Shown in pieces: positions 47,141 to 58,979 of a stretch of 64,000 nucleotides of DNA. A program made the translations under genes and the position numbers. The DNA is from Perca fluviatilis (taxonomy: Eukaryota; Chordata; Actinopteri; Perciformes; Percidae). The DNA is taken from contig NC_053134.1 of NCBI RefSeq assembly GCF_010015445.1, forward strand, positions 5,426,636-5,490,635, written 5' to 3'. Numbering within the stretch: position 1 is the stretch's first letter; the number at the start of each line of letters is the position of its first letter. The notes beneath the pieces were generated by a model. That model saw only the letters and a program-made list of their open reading frames with translations. It was not told the DNA's origin and did not search any database.

Positions 47141-47583
47141 CAGTCCCTCCAGAAAAACGCGATTATGCGATCGCATAATTCAATGCATAATCAGCCAAAG
47201 TCCGCATATTTATGCGGGGGCCGCATTTTTTCAAATACGCCGCACTTTCGCCACATAAATTGCCGATTTCCGCACAAAATATGCGGGGCTTGCATGATTT
47301 CATAATCCCCGTATTTTCGTTGCAAAAAAGTCACATAATATATCTTAGCAGAAAGTTGAAAAATGTTGTGTTTACTTCACACAAGAGCAGCCATTTTCCC
47401 CTGTTGTCATGGGAACGTAATGAAATGACAGTTTTTTGCAAGATCCCGCAATTTCATCGCATAAAATTGCATAAATGTCCCGCATATTCCATCACATTTT
47501 TTAAGAAAACGTGCCGCATAATCAAGGATTTTTGCCCGCAACAATCACAAAAAAACTCATTATTCATTATTCTGGAAGGACTG
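47141..47583. mobile_element. MITE with CAGTCCCTCCAGAA ends and 6-bp flanking repeat
   Basis: Ends CAGTCCCTCCAGAAAAACGC and TTCTGGAAGGACTG are inverted. ATAATA flanks both sides (47135-47140, 47584-47589). The interior is rich in GCATAATTATGCGG-like motifs. Frames inside it are chance. Confidence 0.75.
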
Positions 47584-47917
47584 ATAATAGTAATGTTAAA
47601 ACATGATAAAGCGTCGTCTCCAAGTAAATAAAGAAAGGCAACTGAATGTGATAATGTTTTTAAATTGGTCAATAACAGCGTAACAGTGTGATAAGTTTGC
47701 TACTGGAAAAAAAAAAATTAACAATTTATGCCAACTCTGTCTCAGCACTGATTCAATTTTCCCAATTCCTATTAAGCTCAGCGTTTCAGGCCAGTGTCGT
47801 TGACTCCTCTGTGCTAGTCCATTAAAGAGATCGCGGAGTAATCTGTGTATCAGGTCAAAGGTTGACTTGTTCTTTAGCTGTAACATTAAGCTACTGTGAT
47901 CACTGGTGTAAGATTGA

Positions 47918-48530
47918 GGGCCCCAAAGCCCGACGCAAGTGTTTTTGCTAGTTTAAGACCGATGCAGTTGTCAATTTCCTGTCCAGCGCCCGCGTCGTTT
48001 AAATAGCGACTGCACCTGCGCCCATCTGTGTGCCCATGGGTGTGCTGGTCTTACAGGGAGGTGTGTTCAGGTGCATTCTTGGCGTATTGCTATCTTGAGG
48101 CAGCAGAAAGTGATCACGCCATTGACCAACAAAAACCTGGTCTAAAGTCAATAACGCAGCATTTCATTGTTATTTTAACAGCAAATTAGTAAAACTGCGC
48201 CTAGGCTTATGCACAGCAGCACACAAACATGTAAAAGATTACAAATAAAAATATTACGGTGCAAATCCGCCATCATAATAGCAATGCGCAAAGGTCCAAA
48301 CGCGCCTGGCTTTTAAAGGGAATGGGAGATGCCACTCTGATTGGTGTATTGCATGTTACGCCCAAAACACACCTATGAATTAATGAAGACACTAAGTACA
48401 ACCCTTTTGAACCATGCGCCCGGCGCACAGACCCTTTTTTCCGCCGTCAAACTAGTGGATTCGTACATACCCTAAACACACCTGCGCCAGGCGCTTCACG
48501 CTGTGCTCTTAGATTGTTAAAATAGGGCCC
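47918..48530. mobile_element. GGGCCC-ended MITE, copy 2
   Basis: It begins GAGGGCCCCAAAGCCC and ends AGATTGTTAAAATAGGGCCC. The interior (CGCCATCATAATAGCAATGC and following) matches copy 1 at 7756-8362 in the same orientation. No clear duplication. Confidence 0.65.
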
Positions 48531-49445
48531 AATGACATATCTGACCTTGTTCAAAAAAAATTGTTCAGTTCACTGTCCACAAAACAAAAAAAACACCTGT
48601 ATGCCTGTAACATGTGCCTCCATCAAACCTTTACCGGCAATGATTCAGGACAAAAGCGACTTTTACCCAAACTTCCCAAAGGAATGCATGCTGCAGCGCA
48701 TGCTTGTGTGGTTTAATTGGTCCTCCATGAGTGCACTAGTGGGTTAGTTGATACATTAAAGCTGTTATCGAAGCCAGCTGGCAGGAGACAAGACAACAAG
48801 CCTTTTCTACCTGAATGAAAACCATTAAAAGGTGAACCCTTTTCTAACGCTGGGTTTCCCAGAGGCAGCTTTTTTTTCCAATTGCAACTCCGCTGAATCT
48901 GCGACGTGCAGCGGTTTCCAAGCGAAATTGTGTCACCACAACATGATGCCAACGGTGTACACGTTTTGCAGACAATTTGCTGTTGGTGTTGATATATAGT
49001 GCCTTTCTATCAGTTTCTATCTGGCCTGTCACAAATTATTTGGTAAGTTTTCTACTCCAGTCATACACTTTGCTGCTTAAAAAGTTCTGTTTAGTTTAGT
49101 TCAAATAAGTAAGTAAGTAAGTTTATTTAAATAGCACTTTTCACATTTAAAAATCACAAAATGCTTCACAATAAAGTGAAAAACAATAAATAAAAGACAT
49201 GAGAATACAAAGGAAAACATAGGCACACAAAATCAGACAGCCTTGTCGAACTAAAAGTCTGTTTGAATGAAAAAAAGAACGTTACGTATTGCTAGCAACC
49301 AGCTGGTTGTCATCGCTACAATGCTAACGTTACTACAATGCTAATACTACTGCAACAAATATATATTAAAACTCAGCAGGAATACCAACTGCCTGGGCTA
49401 CTGTACCGATGTATCATGAAGTAAGATAATAGGAAATTCACGATC
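48531..49445. other. non-genic; short dispersed repeat at 49095-49240
   Basis: AAGTAAGTAAGTAAGTTTAT followed by TTAAATAGCACTTTTCAC and AATGCTTCACAATAAAGTG is a common fish repeat. No gene was recognised. Confidence 0.45.
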
Positions 49446-49448
49446 TTT

Positions 49449-50256
49449 GAAGCTTTAGTGCGTAACTTTTTGATATTAATGAACGTCCGTTACATTCAAG
49501 CCGTTGCCAAATGAGTTGCTACAAAGCTAATTAAGACTACCAGCTCCACACAACTCTCTCTGGATTTCTCAGTATGGCTATGTTCAGAAGATCGTGGCGT
49601 CCGGCGACTTTCGCGAGCAGAAACTCGAGTGAAGATAATGACCTCTTCTGAAGAGTCCATCATGTTTTTCTCTCCTGAACAGAGGTGGCGCAACTGAGGA
49701 AAGGTTACAGACTCTGCTATTTCTTCGGACTAGAAGAAGTAGAAAAAGGTAAACGACGGCAGAACTGGCAGCAGCATTGGCGTCAATGTTTCGATTTGAT
49801 TCGATGACCTACTTCGTCGGAAACAAGTCTTTCATTCGCCATAAAATAACTCATCTTAACCCAGTAAGTTTACAAGAGAGACTTGCAGTCACTCAGAGTC
49901 CTGGCATCCGGTTGTCCTCGAACTCGTCCATGCCTCCTGTTTCCGCTTTGTCGCGCGCCGCTGAAAAAAATAAGAGTCCTTAAAATCTTAAAATCCTGAC
50001 GTGCCAGCAAGATCTACGTCATTTTGACATCACATTGGCGCGTGGAAGGTCGGCTGCGGCGACTGTAGAAAGGCCTTTAGAGGAGGTATATTCCGGTTTT
50101 TACTCTGGCTTCCATCACATAAATGCTTCAATTTTAGATGGCTGGGAGCTGGTAGCAGATATAATGGTTTTACTGTCATTATTATATTATAGAGACAACT
50201 GTTTTCCAGCTCAAACAGAGCTAAAGCTAGATCATTTCATGAGAATATCACTTTAA
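49449..50256. mobile_element. MITE-like repeat, relative of 17277-17632
   Basis: It starts GAAGCTTTAGTGCGTAAC. The first 240 bp match 17395-17632 in reverse orientation, including a minus-strand MMDSSEEVII frame. The right limit (GAATATCACTTTAA) is a guess. Confidence 0.5.
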
Positions 50257-50259
50257 ACT

Positions 50260-51230
50260 TTTCTTTTTAAGCCAATCCAGGAGAAATGTAGAAAACTGAA
50301 AAGCAATTAAATCCAAAAACGCACAGTCGTACACGTCCTACACAAAATTAGAAGTACACCCAGGCCTGGCGATATGACTGGAGAATGAAAAGTGCTCCGG
50401 AAAATATAATCATGAATTATCATCAATGTCCTAATTACAACAAATTTTAGGAGAAATCAGCAAGAAGCACCAATTTACCTGCCCATCAACCCCTCGTTAA
50501 ATTTATGCAAATTGCCCCTCTGGAAAAACAGAGACTCCTTTTTTACTTAAGCACTGAAGCGAGAAGTCAACAAGCTGTGGCTTTTCTTCCTCCTGCAGAA
50601 AAAAAAGCTTGGGTAAACTTGTGGCGACGACAGTAAAAACAGCGCTCGTGTTTTGCAACACAGATCGAGGCTATCACGCACAAGCTGACACAATCAGGAG
50701 ACAGGACGAGGGGTCGGGGGTCACGGAGCGTTCCATTACCCCGGGCACCATGCTTCATTATTCATTGCACACCAGAGAAATGCAGCTGCATGGCACAGGC
50801 GCACATACAGTACACTCGGCGTCCCACGGCGACAGGGCTATTACAGCGGTGACTCCAGGGGGGTGAACGTCCCTCCTATTCAGTCAAACGCCACGCAGGC
50901 ACATGGAGAAGTTCAACCTCATCCACAATGACATAGAGTACAACTTCCTTATTAAAAGAGAAACATTTCCGTGTCAAGAAAAGCCAAATATTTAAGTATC
51001 GAAATTGACACGTTGGCCTTTTAACTGCTCTGTCCACAACATTATTAACGAACGAATAAATGAGCTACAGGTTGTTTTCCTTTTGTAGGCCGATGACAAT
51101 GATTATCAGCAGATGTGATAATGAATGTGAAACAGAGCTCCTAGTTCTACATAATCAGACAGGGACTAGGGCGACTTTTTAAGAGTACCATCAGGCTGAT
51201 CGGAAAACAAATTTTCGCCACATTTTATAC
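50260..51230. other. non-genic, nothing recognised
   Basis: Frames at 50609-50866 and its opposite strand have no known motif. Confidence 0.35.
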
Positions 51231-51232
51231 GC

Positions 51233-51803
51233 GTCGGTACACGATCCGTTCTGCCTACACGATCCGTTCTGCACATGCGCGTTCCGTTCTGCACATGCGC
51301 AAAATGTTCGTGCATGTACGATGCGCACTGCACGATCTGTTCCACGCTTCCGGTCGACAGCCAAGCTAACGTTAGTTTAGCTAACAGCTAATTCGGCTAA
51401 CCGCTAGCTGAGACAGCATGTAATAACTTTAAAAGACCCTCAAAATAAAACTTGAAAATAAACGTTAACATATATAACAGCTGTTACGTCAGTTCTAGTT
51501 TGCTTGTGCTCATTTAAAATACAATCACTCAATATTCGTCTTTATTGTTATTACTGTAAAGTCTTAATTTAGCTGTAGCCTGCTTTTCCCATTAAGTTTG
51601 ACTTAACGTTATTTTAGACTGAATCTAGCTGTCAGCTAGCGGTTAGCCGAATTAGCTGTTAGCTAAACTGACGTTAGCTTCCCGGTGGAGGCTAGCCATA
51701 GGCTAGCGTGGAACAGATCGTGCAGGGCATATCCTCGGTAAAACAGTATTATCTTGCGCATGCGCAGAACGGATCGTGCAGGCAGAACGGATCGTGTACC
51801 GAC
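51233..51803. repeat. 571-bp long inverted repeat (foldback element)
   Basis: Arms of about 190 bp start GTCGGTACACGATCCGTTCT and mirror each other, with tandem ACGATCCGTTCTGC motifs near both ends and matching GCTAACAGCTAATTCGGCTA segments inside. The spacer is about 190 bp and AT-rich. No gene; no clear target duplication. Confidence 0.9.
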
Positions 51804-52178
51804 ACACGCAACTCTTTTCGCAGTCGTTATTTATTAACAACAACAAAAACTAACTAACCGACTGTGCAGACGTTAACTAGCTAGCTAGTGTGAAAGTTCA
51901 GGCTCTGGGGTGGGGGCTGCATCCAACAAAGACTGCAGCTTTGCGAAACAGACAATCCGATTAGCACAGCAACTTCCTGCAGCAATTGGCCGGCTAGGTG
52001 TGTGAACGTGATAATGAACAATTTTTCATTCATCACACACACGTTATTCGCTATTTGTAGAATTCATTGCATTCAGTCCCTGTCTATGGCGCAAGGATTT
52101 TCATCCCGCCTTTGAGTATGGCCATTTGGACTGAGCAGAAAACAATTTTGCCGTTGTTTATGGATCAACACTTCGTAC

Positions 52179-52647
52179 TAGGGGTATCACGATTCTCCAA
52201 ATCCACGATCCGGTTTATAAAAAGGTCACAATTCAATTTAAGCATTTTTTTTGACAGGGACGGCAATTCCACAGTGAAAGCCACTAGATGGCAGAAGAGT
52301 AAGTTGCAACAACAGTTCCGACTTCCTCGGAGTTTACGAGACGCGATTGAATGCGCCATTACTTTAACGAGGTGCGCCTGAAGGCACCATGGAGTCCTGT
52401 TGGAGACAACATGCTTTACCTTCCTTGTTTGTTAACATAACTCAGTCGCGGGGGAAGCAAAATGTTGCCCCGTCGGTGACTCCAGTGAAGCAGCAGGATT
52501 TTTCAGTTTGGTTGTGTCTCCGTCATCTCCGACTCCAGCAGTGGCCGTGATGTCTGAAATAACTCAGTCAAGCTTTGAATTCAATAGTCGAAATCGAAAG
52601 CTCACTTCAATCAATTATGATTTTAAATCGAGCCTGTGACACCCCTA
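52179..52647. mobile_element. hAT MITE with perfect 8-bp duplication
   Basis: Ends TAGGGGTATCACGATTC and CTGTGACACCCCTA are inverted, and CTTCGTAC flanks both sides exactly (52171-52178, 52648-52655). 469 bp, no gene. Confidence 0.9.
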
Positions 52648-52648
52648 C

Positions 52649-53905
52649 TTCGTACGCACTAGGTTGTTTTGAGCGTTCTGAAGCCTTTAAGAGCAAAACT
52701 CTCTATTAAAAGTTTGTGACCCCAGAGTGAAAAAGTCTCTGATTCAGAATGTAAACCACTAACCCTCTCCGCTGAAACCTAGATTGAACTAATGAAGATG
52801 TTACAGGACGATTAACCGCTTCTGACAGCAAGGCGTGCCAGCTTTTATTCTTGGTTTAACAAACATACCAGGGGAGGATTACATAACAGGTCAATAACCA
52901 GTTTTAACAAAAGGCTTGTATGCCTCTTATATTGGTCTAACCCTACCGCAAACATTCATAAAGAGCTCAGAAATCATTCGTATGCACTAGTTTGTTTTAA
53001 GGTTCTGAAACCTTTAAGAGCAAAACTCTAATAAATGTTTGTGACCCCAGAGTGAAAAAGCCTCGGACTCAGGATGCAAACCACTAAGGCCGGCTACACA
53101 CTGGCTGCGTGGCGTGAGCGTGGCTTTTCTGTTGCGTGTCAGCTGCGTGGCGGCTGCGTGGCGTTTTCTGTGTCTTTGCACACCAGAAACGTGTCTGACG
53201 CGGCGCTGCAGTTGCTAGCCTTGTCTGTACACATGTATGTTTCCCATTGATAAAATTAAATAATAGCGTGTTCTTCAACCCTATACACTGATTTGATTAC
53301 AGCAAAGACAACGTCGGCAGTATTGACGGCAAAATAGGCTACAGAATATTTCGTTCTGTATTGAAAGGCGCAATATTTGATTATTGTTTTTATTACATTT
53401 ATATATCTGCATTTATGTCAAAACCTAGAGACTTTCAAACATCAAAATGTCAATTTATTAATATGTATTCATGTCAAAATGACATATACATCTTTTCCTA
53501 TTCTATTTTGCCTGGAAACGCTTCCAACACGCTTGCGTGTTGCGTGAAAAATAGGCGTTGGTTCTATTTCTAGCTTGCGCGCGTTTTCGGTGCGGCTCGA
53601 GTCGCGCCTGAGACGTGCGTGTCACGCAGCCAGTGTGTAGCCGGCCTAATCCTCTCCACTGAAACCTAGATTGAACTAATGAAGATGTTACAGGATGATT
53701 AACCGCTTCTGACAGCAAGGCGTGGAAGCTTTTATTCTTGGTTTAACAAACTGACATTCATGAACGGTACAACAGCAGAAATTCAAATATCAGGGGAGGA
53801 CTACATAACTGGCCAATAACCAGTTTTAATAAAAGGCTTGTATGCCTCTTATATTGGTCTAACCCTACCGCAAACATTCATAAAGAGCTCAGAAATCTAT
53901 TGGAC
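52649..53905. repeat. tandem duplication of a 328-370 bp unit, second copy interrupted
   Basis: Unit A is 52649-52976. Unit B is 52977-53087 plus 53650-53905. They share TTTAAGAGCAAAACTCT, TGACCCCAGAGTGAAAAAG and CAGCAAGGCGTG, and end at AAGAGCTCAGAAATC. Unit B has about 40 extra bases near 53750. No coding content. Confidence 0.88.
53088..53646. mobile_element. PIF/Harbinger-type MITE with TAA duplication
   Basis: 24-base perfect inverted ends (GGCCGGCTACACACTGGCTG and on) with TAA at 53085-53087 and 53647-53649. Unit A of the surrounding duplication keeps the empty site at 52760-52762. A 3-bp TAA target is typical of PIF/Harbinger. No transposase. Confidence 0.88.
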
Positions 53906-54080
53906 TGCTGCCCTTCACCCCTAAAATTTAGTTTGATTCTGTAGATTGATCACGTCCATGATATAGCAGATGGACACTGACTGTCTTTTGTCTGAGTTGA
54001 GAAATTACAATTACTGGCTAAGACAGCGGCTTAAATGGGTCATTGCATGAACAAATGTGATGTACCGTACGTGCACACAC

Positions 54081-54150
54081 CTCCAAATCTGGCCGCTGCC
54101 CTGCGTCTGGACGGCGACACCAGCTCCTTGACGATCTGTAGGACCTGCAT
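54081..54150 (-). CDS. usp6nl: possible alternative first coding exon (1b) of usp6nl
   Basis: A minus-strand ATG at 54150-54148 opens a 23-codon frame, MQVLQIVKELVSPSRRRAAA followed by RFG, and runs to a donor-like GGAG|GTGTGT at 54080. The exon leaves one extra base, exactly the phase needed to enter exon 2 at 23470. The surroundings are GC-rich compared with neighbouring DNA. No homologue was recalled for this peptide, so the call rests on donor, phase, composition and position 18.5 kb upstream of exon 1a. It could instead be a chance frame or belong to an unrelated transcript. Confidence 0.42.
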
Positions 54151-54154
54151 GCTC

Positions 54155-55140
54155 ACAGGGAGGCAGCGGTAGAGGCAGCCGGACGCGGCACAGGGCAGGG
54201 GTGGCCCATTCTTGCCCTCTCACCCTCCACAACCGCATGCCTCCCTGGCTCCTCCTCGGGACTCATCCCCTAATCCCCATCATGAATCCATGCTCCTGAG
54301 GGATCTTGTATGAGAGCTTCTTCTCCGGGTGGAGAGAAAAAAAAAACCCACAGCTTTTCCTTTAAATCTTCTTCTCCTTTTATCTTTCTGATGTTCTTCC
54401 TCCAGATTTCAACACATGCTTACAAACTCTCCGGCACTCCTCAGATACTACTATACCATAAACAGCCGGTCTCCAAGCACAGATGTACAGCATCAGCGAA
54501 CACTCACACACTCTACCTAATAAGTGCTCCAGCTGCTTCGAATGCTGCCTTTGGTCCACATGAAACAGCCTATAAATCTCAACTCAACAAACTGGCAGCT
54601 GCTGAAAGTAGCGGAGGATGTTCGCTGGCAGCGCCGTATCTCTGCAAACTGAATGTGTTCGTCTCGCGTGTGATGTGTGTGTTGTGTTGCTCCGCTGGAG
54701 TGCTTTCACACACTCTTCATTTGGCAGTCAGCAGCAGAGAAGCTTCTTCCTTTAAAAAAAAAAAAAAAAAATCTTTTTTCTTCTTCTGTGGCTCCAGCAG
54801 ACAAACCACCTTGCTGTCGGGGATCAATACATGCACAGTTGACTGGTGACGATGCTTCTCAACTGTCCACAACTCTCTCTCATCTCCTTTTCTGACTCTC
54901 TTGTCCTCTCCTAGCCATCTCTTTCTTTCTCTCGCATCAGCCTCTCTCCTCCCTCAGTCCTGCAAAGGCTGGCTACTTCACTCGCTGTCCTCTTTTCACA
55001 TCCTTTAAATTCTTAATAATGAGCGCTTCCACTCACTCACCCTCCAGCATCTTCTTCCCTCCCTTCCTCTCTGTGCTTTCCTGCACCCCCTACCTCCTCC
55101 TTCTCATTGTGTCGCTTTCTGCCTCGGTCACCCACCCTGT
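54155..55140. other. upstream/intergenic, pyrimidine-rich
   Basis: GC-rich to 54260, then CT-rich with many CTCTCTC and TCCTCCT runs (54880-55130). The plus-strand frame 54310-54849 has low-complexity lysine runs and no known motif. If exon 1b is real, its promoter would lie here. Confidence 0.35.
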
Positions 55141-55215
55141 ATTTCTGCTGGTGTACATTTACTGTGACGGTGAGAACATGAGCAGAATGTAAAGGGGTAA
55201 ATGCAAGACATGAGA

Positions 55216-55240
55216 TGTGTGTGTGTGTGTGTGTGTGTGT
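55216..55240. repeat. short (GT)n microsatellite
   Basis: A GT run of 25 bp. Confidence 0.92.
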
Positions 55241-55429
55241 CCTAGTGATGATTTTTCCCCAGCAGCATCAGTAACACTGTCATCCTCCGATTGCACCCTC
55301 TCACATTTTGTCTTTGCCACAACCTTTACTCCCTCAGCGAGTCTGTTATCATGATGATGTTTAAAAAAAAATAATAATTGCAAAGAAAATTCATGTTGTA
55401 ACGTGCAAAAGAAAAGAAACCAATTTAGT

Positions 55430-55800
55430 TCTGTTGAGAGTCTTCAATGATTTACTCATGACATTAGAGGCAGGCACTATATTACTTCTTTTGGACCTTT
55501 GATCCTGAAAATCACACTGCCTGAATTAATTACCTTCACGACGTGGTTGGCATTAATTCTACAGATTTACACTGGTTTAACTTTTACAGGTCTTTTTCAG
55601 TCGATTTGGGTAATTTCTCATCCTCTAAAGCTGGTATCTCATGTGGGGTTCCTCAGGGATCCATCCCAGGCCCTGCTAGCTTTTCCCTATACACAACACA
55701 AGTCAACATCTTACTTTGGTCACCTGCAGGAACAAAAGCCATCAGTGGAAGGTGGCATGCATACATTTGTGGCTCTTTATACAAATAAAACATCTTACTA
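55430..55800 (+). pseudogene. L2-like LINE reverse transcriptase fragment
   Basis: One frame reads VVGINSTDLHWFNFYRSFSV, then CGVPQGSIPGPASFSLY. This matches the LF...SFSVxLG...CGVPQGSxLGPxLFSLY block of L2/CR1-group reverse transcriptases common in fish. The region before it (with the first catalytic Asp) is frameshifted and diverged, and the downstream YADD box is not intact. Inactive fragment of about 370 bp. Confidence 0.8.
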
Positions 55801-55860
55801 TCTTCTAGTCAAAGCTATTATTTTGTTTTCCAAAATACCAGACATATTTCTAGTATCTAT

Positions 55861-56614
55861 CAGTGTTGGGAGTAACGGCGTTGTATAACGGCATTACTAA
55901 CGGCGTTATTTTTTCAGTAACGGAGTAATCTAATTAATTACTTTTCCCATCATTGCAACGCCGTTATAGTTACTGAGAATGTAAAGTGGCGCGTTACTAC
56001 AATTTGGTTGAATCAAGTGCGAGGTGTCAGGCTTTGGCTACACATAAGCTGCCTGGAGAGAGCAGGGGTGGGGGATGATGACACCGTTGCAAATGAGAAG
56101 ATGATTGGCTGGGTGGGCGGATGCCCTGCTCACTCTGTCTCACTGCACGCTCTGACTACCACTAAACACAAGACAGCGACAATAGCGACGAGTCAGGGAA
56201 ATTCAAAGGTAGCGTTCTCGAACTGGAAGTACCGGCACTACTTCTCGCTCATTGAAATGTATATGTAACATGCAGGAAAAAAAACTTTTATTTTTAAATT
56301 TTTTATATGTTTTTATTTCTATGCATATCATATGGCAGGCTGCAATCTATTGAGTTCAAATAAATACCAAATGTTCTAAAATACTGTATAGTGTTTTTAT
56401 TCCTCAATCAGTTAATATAAACATATTGGACGTTAAAGATGTTATAGAACGTAATAGCGTTACATAAAAAATAACGTCACACTTACTTTGATGAGTAACT
56501 AATTACTTTTACAATGTGGTAAATGAGTTACTAACTCAATTACTTTTTGGGAGAAGTAATTTGTAATTTGTAACTGTAACTAATTACTTTTTTAAAGTAA
56601 GATGACCAACATGG
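55861..56614. mobile_element. hAT element/MITE (CAGTGTTGGGAGTAACG) with 8-bp duplication
   Basis: It starts CAGTGTTGGGAGTAACGGCG and ends GATGACCAACATGG, and GTATCTAT flanks both sides exactly (55853-55860, 56615-56622). 754 bp, rich in AACGGCGTTA and AATTACTTTT motifs. The plus-strand frame at 56008-56268 has no recognised transposase motif. Confidence 0.82.
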
Positions 56615-56699
56615 GTATCTATATCTATATTGTTTTCAGAAATCAAGACTTATAGGTTTCAATTACAGAAAAAAATAAAGATTGATGAGGGCAATCCAA

Positions 56700-56775
56700 T
56701 AACTGAGTGGTTAGGGCGCAAAGGCCCCGAGTAGCGAGTCCCCAGTTTGATTCCCGGCTGGCCGGAGAGCCAGTT
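56700..56775. repeat. possible tRNA-related fragment
   Basis: ACTGAGTGGTTAGGGCGC (A-box-like) and AGTTTGATTCCCGGCTGG (degenerate B-box) are spaced about 40 bases apart. It does not fold as a proper tRNA; perhaps a SINE remnant. Confidence 0.3.
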
Positions 56776-56799
56776 AAGGGAAGTGGGAGACCTAAGTAT

Positions 56800-58975
56800 T
56801 TGAGTAAGACACCAAGCATTGGCCTCAAAATACCGACAAATGTTTTTTAAACATTGAAACAGATTTATTAACGCCAGTGGATGTTGAAGGGTCACGGTGG
56901 CTTCGCTAACGTTCTCAGCCGCCCTGTCGTTACTAGCTGCCATGCTAATGCTAACCGCCTCAGTTAATGCAAAGAGTGAAGCCTCGCTAGAACCTTGCGA
57001 ATCCCCCTCTGTCAGATTATTTTCTCTACTTTATTACTTTATTCCGTGTCGTTCACCTTTCTCTCACTTCACACTAGTTGGTCCTCACAGAAAACTCTAC
57101 TGCGATTGCCGCATTTCGGCTTGTGGAGATTGTAATTTTTTAAATGATTAGCAAGGAATGAAAAAAGACTACGGTAGGTTGCTATCTTTACTCGCACAAT
57201 GTGCTCGTAAATGATTTTTTCCAGTCCGCACATATCTTTTTTTAAGGGCATATGCTAGTGAAATACTGTAGAGGCCTGTGCACGTCATTCCGCTACTCTC
57301 TTTCCCCACATTTCCTGCCTCTCTCCTCTATCACTATCAAATAAAGGCATAAAATAGCCAAAAGGTCATCTTAAAAAAACATCCTCCAATCCTTTCATTA
57401 GATTAGAGTATATCCAATATGTCTTTGTACAATACACACATCATAATGTTTGGTAACTCCCCACTTCTCTCGTTAGCTCTCCATTTCTTGTCTCATGTAC
57501 ACTCCGCCCTGTCCATTATGCCATCTCTAATCAGTCCACATACAGTACTAATCCCCGTTCCTCTCTCTAACTGCATCATCTTGCTATAATCAGTCCATTT
57601 ATACTTCCAATTGGCGATGCATCCCCCATACGGTTATTTCTTTATCTACACCAGGGCGAGGCCAACGTCAGTTTTCCAAATCCATTACGCCGATGTTGAC
57701 CTTTCACTTAAAATGACATCCAGCTGGTTGTCAATGAATTCTGACATGGCTAATGTTCTCCTGTGTCTGTATTCCAGCCAGTCAGAAGGTGGACTGAAGA
57801 GGAAGTGACCTCGAGCAGCGCCACCTCACACACCTTTAGGGCACGTGAACACACCATGATATGCACACACCCACAATGTGATCATAGATACACGTATGTA
57901 CACACACATACACTGCACCTACCCAAGGACAATGCAGCATGCAAAGAGGAGCAGCAGCAATACAATCACACACATCCTTGTGATGAAGTGTATCTATATT
58001 TGTTAGTCCATCCTCCGGCGCTGAGTCAAAATTTCCAATTACTGCATTGCTGGACCGACTCTGCAGCTGCTGTTGCTATGCCTCAGACCCACTGTTGCTA
58101 GGCTGTGACCCCACTACATGAGGTGAAAGTGTGGCCTTTTACAAACATAATGGTGTCCACCTTTATCAGTGATTCAACAAGACGAAACACACCAGTGGCA
58201 CATTGCATGCATGCATGAAAACAACCACACTTATTGTTTTCTATGTAAATGTAGACGTACCGGTTGTATTTTCCATTGTTGCTGTTGATTGACTAAGGCA
58301 GTAGGTTCCAACCTGACCTCTCATGACAAGAGATGATCAGTTCAACCGATTGTTTTGACATTCAGAGGCCTGAAGCGGTTGAAGTATCCAGTATTTCACC
58401 GCCCAAAAAAGATTGGGAAAAATCTGAAAAAAAGACATATCTTTCAGATATATATCAGATATATCTTCTCCTTCCTAATCTTTAAACATCTGGTGACCCT
58501 AGTTTTTTCCTGGGACCCCAATGTAAGAGCCTACAGTGTGCTAAGCTTAATAATATGTTTTGGACTCACTGTGTTTAATAATAATAATCACTTAAAGGGT
58601 CATTCTAGTTTATTACCACTTGGGTCTTTTTCATCATTTCGCTTGTGCGCTATCTGCATCAAATGATACAAGCCATATGACATCCTGCTGCATTGTGTGG
58701 CCCGTTTGGAATAACCTTTTCGTCACCTTACAAGCAGTCACAAGAAAGAGCCTTCCCAAGGACTTTGTAATCCTATGTAATCTTCTACATCTTTCTGGTG
58801 GTCGTACATTCTGCATTTCTAGTGGGGTTTATCTAAGGAGTCCCACATGAGAGGGAAAGAGTAAGTAAGGTGAGAGACATAGAAACTGTGAGGTAATAGG
58901 AGAGTGGTGGAGGGTTCAGTAAGATATTGATGGAGCCTTTTAGTCTCCTCCCGACAGCACCCATAGGTCCAATCA
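56800..58975. other. intergenic, nothing firmly recognised
   Basis: Many short frames without motifs. At 58593 TTAAAGGGTCATTCTAG looks like one end of another TTAA MITE with no partner. Confidence 0.35.
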
Positions 58976-58979
58976 TGCA

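Noticed and set aside
47212..47631. 139-codon plus-strand gene
   Set aside because: Lies almost wholly within the MITE at 47141-47583 and has no domain.
54310..54849. 179-codon plus-strand gene
   Set aside because: Low-complexity lysine and phenylalanine runs come from poly-A and CT-rich DNA; no known domain.
55499..55888. Functional reverse transcriptase
   Set aside because: Only one conserved block is readable; the catalytic Asp boxes are lost and the frame is broken.
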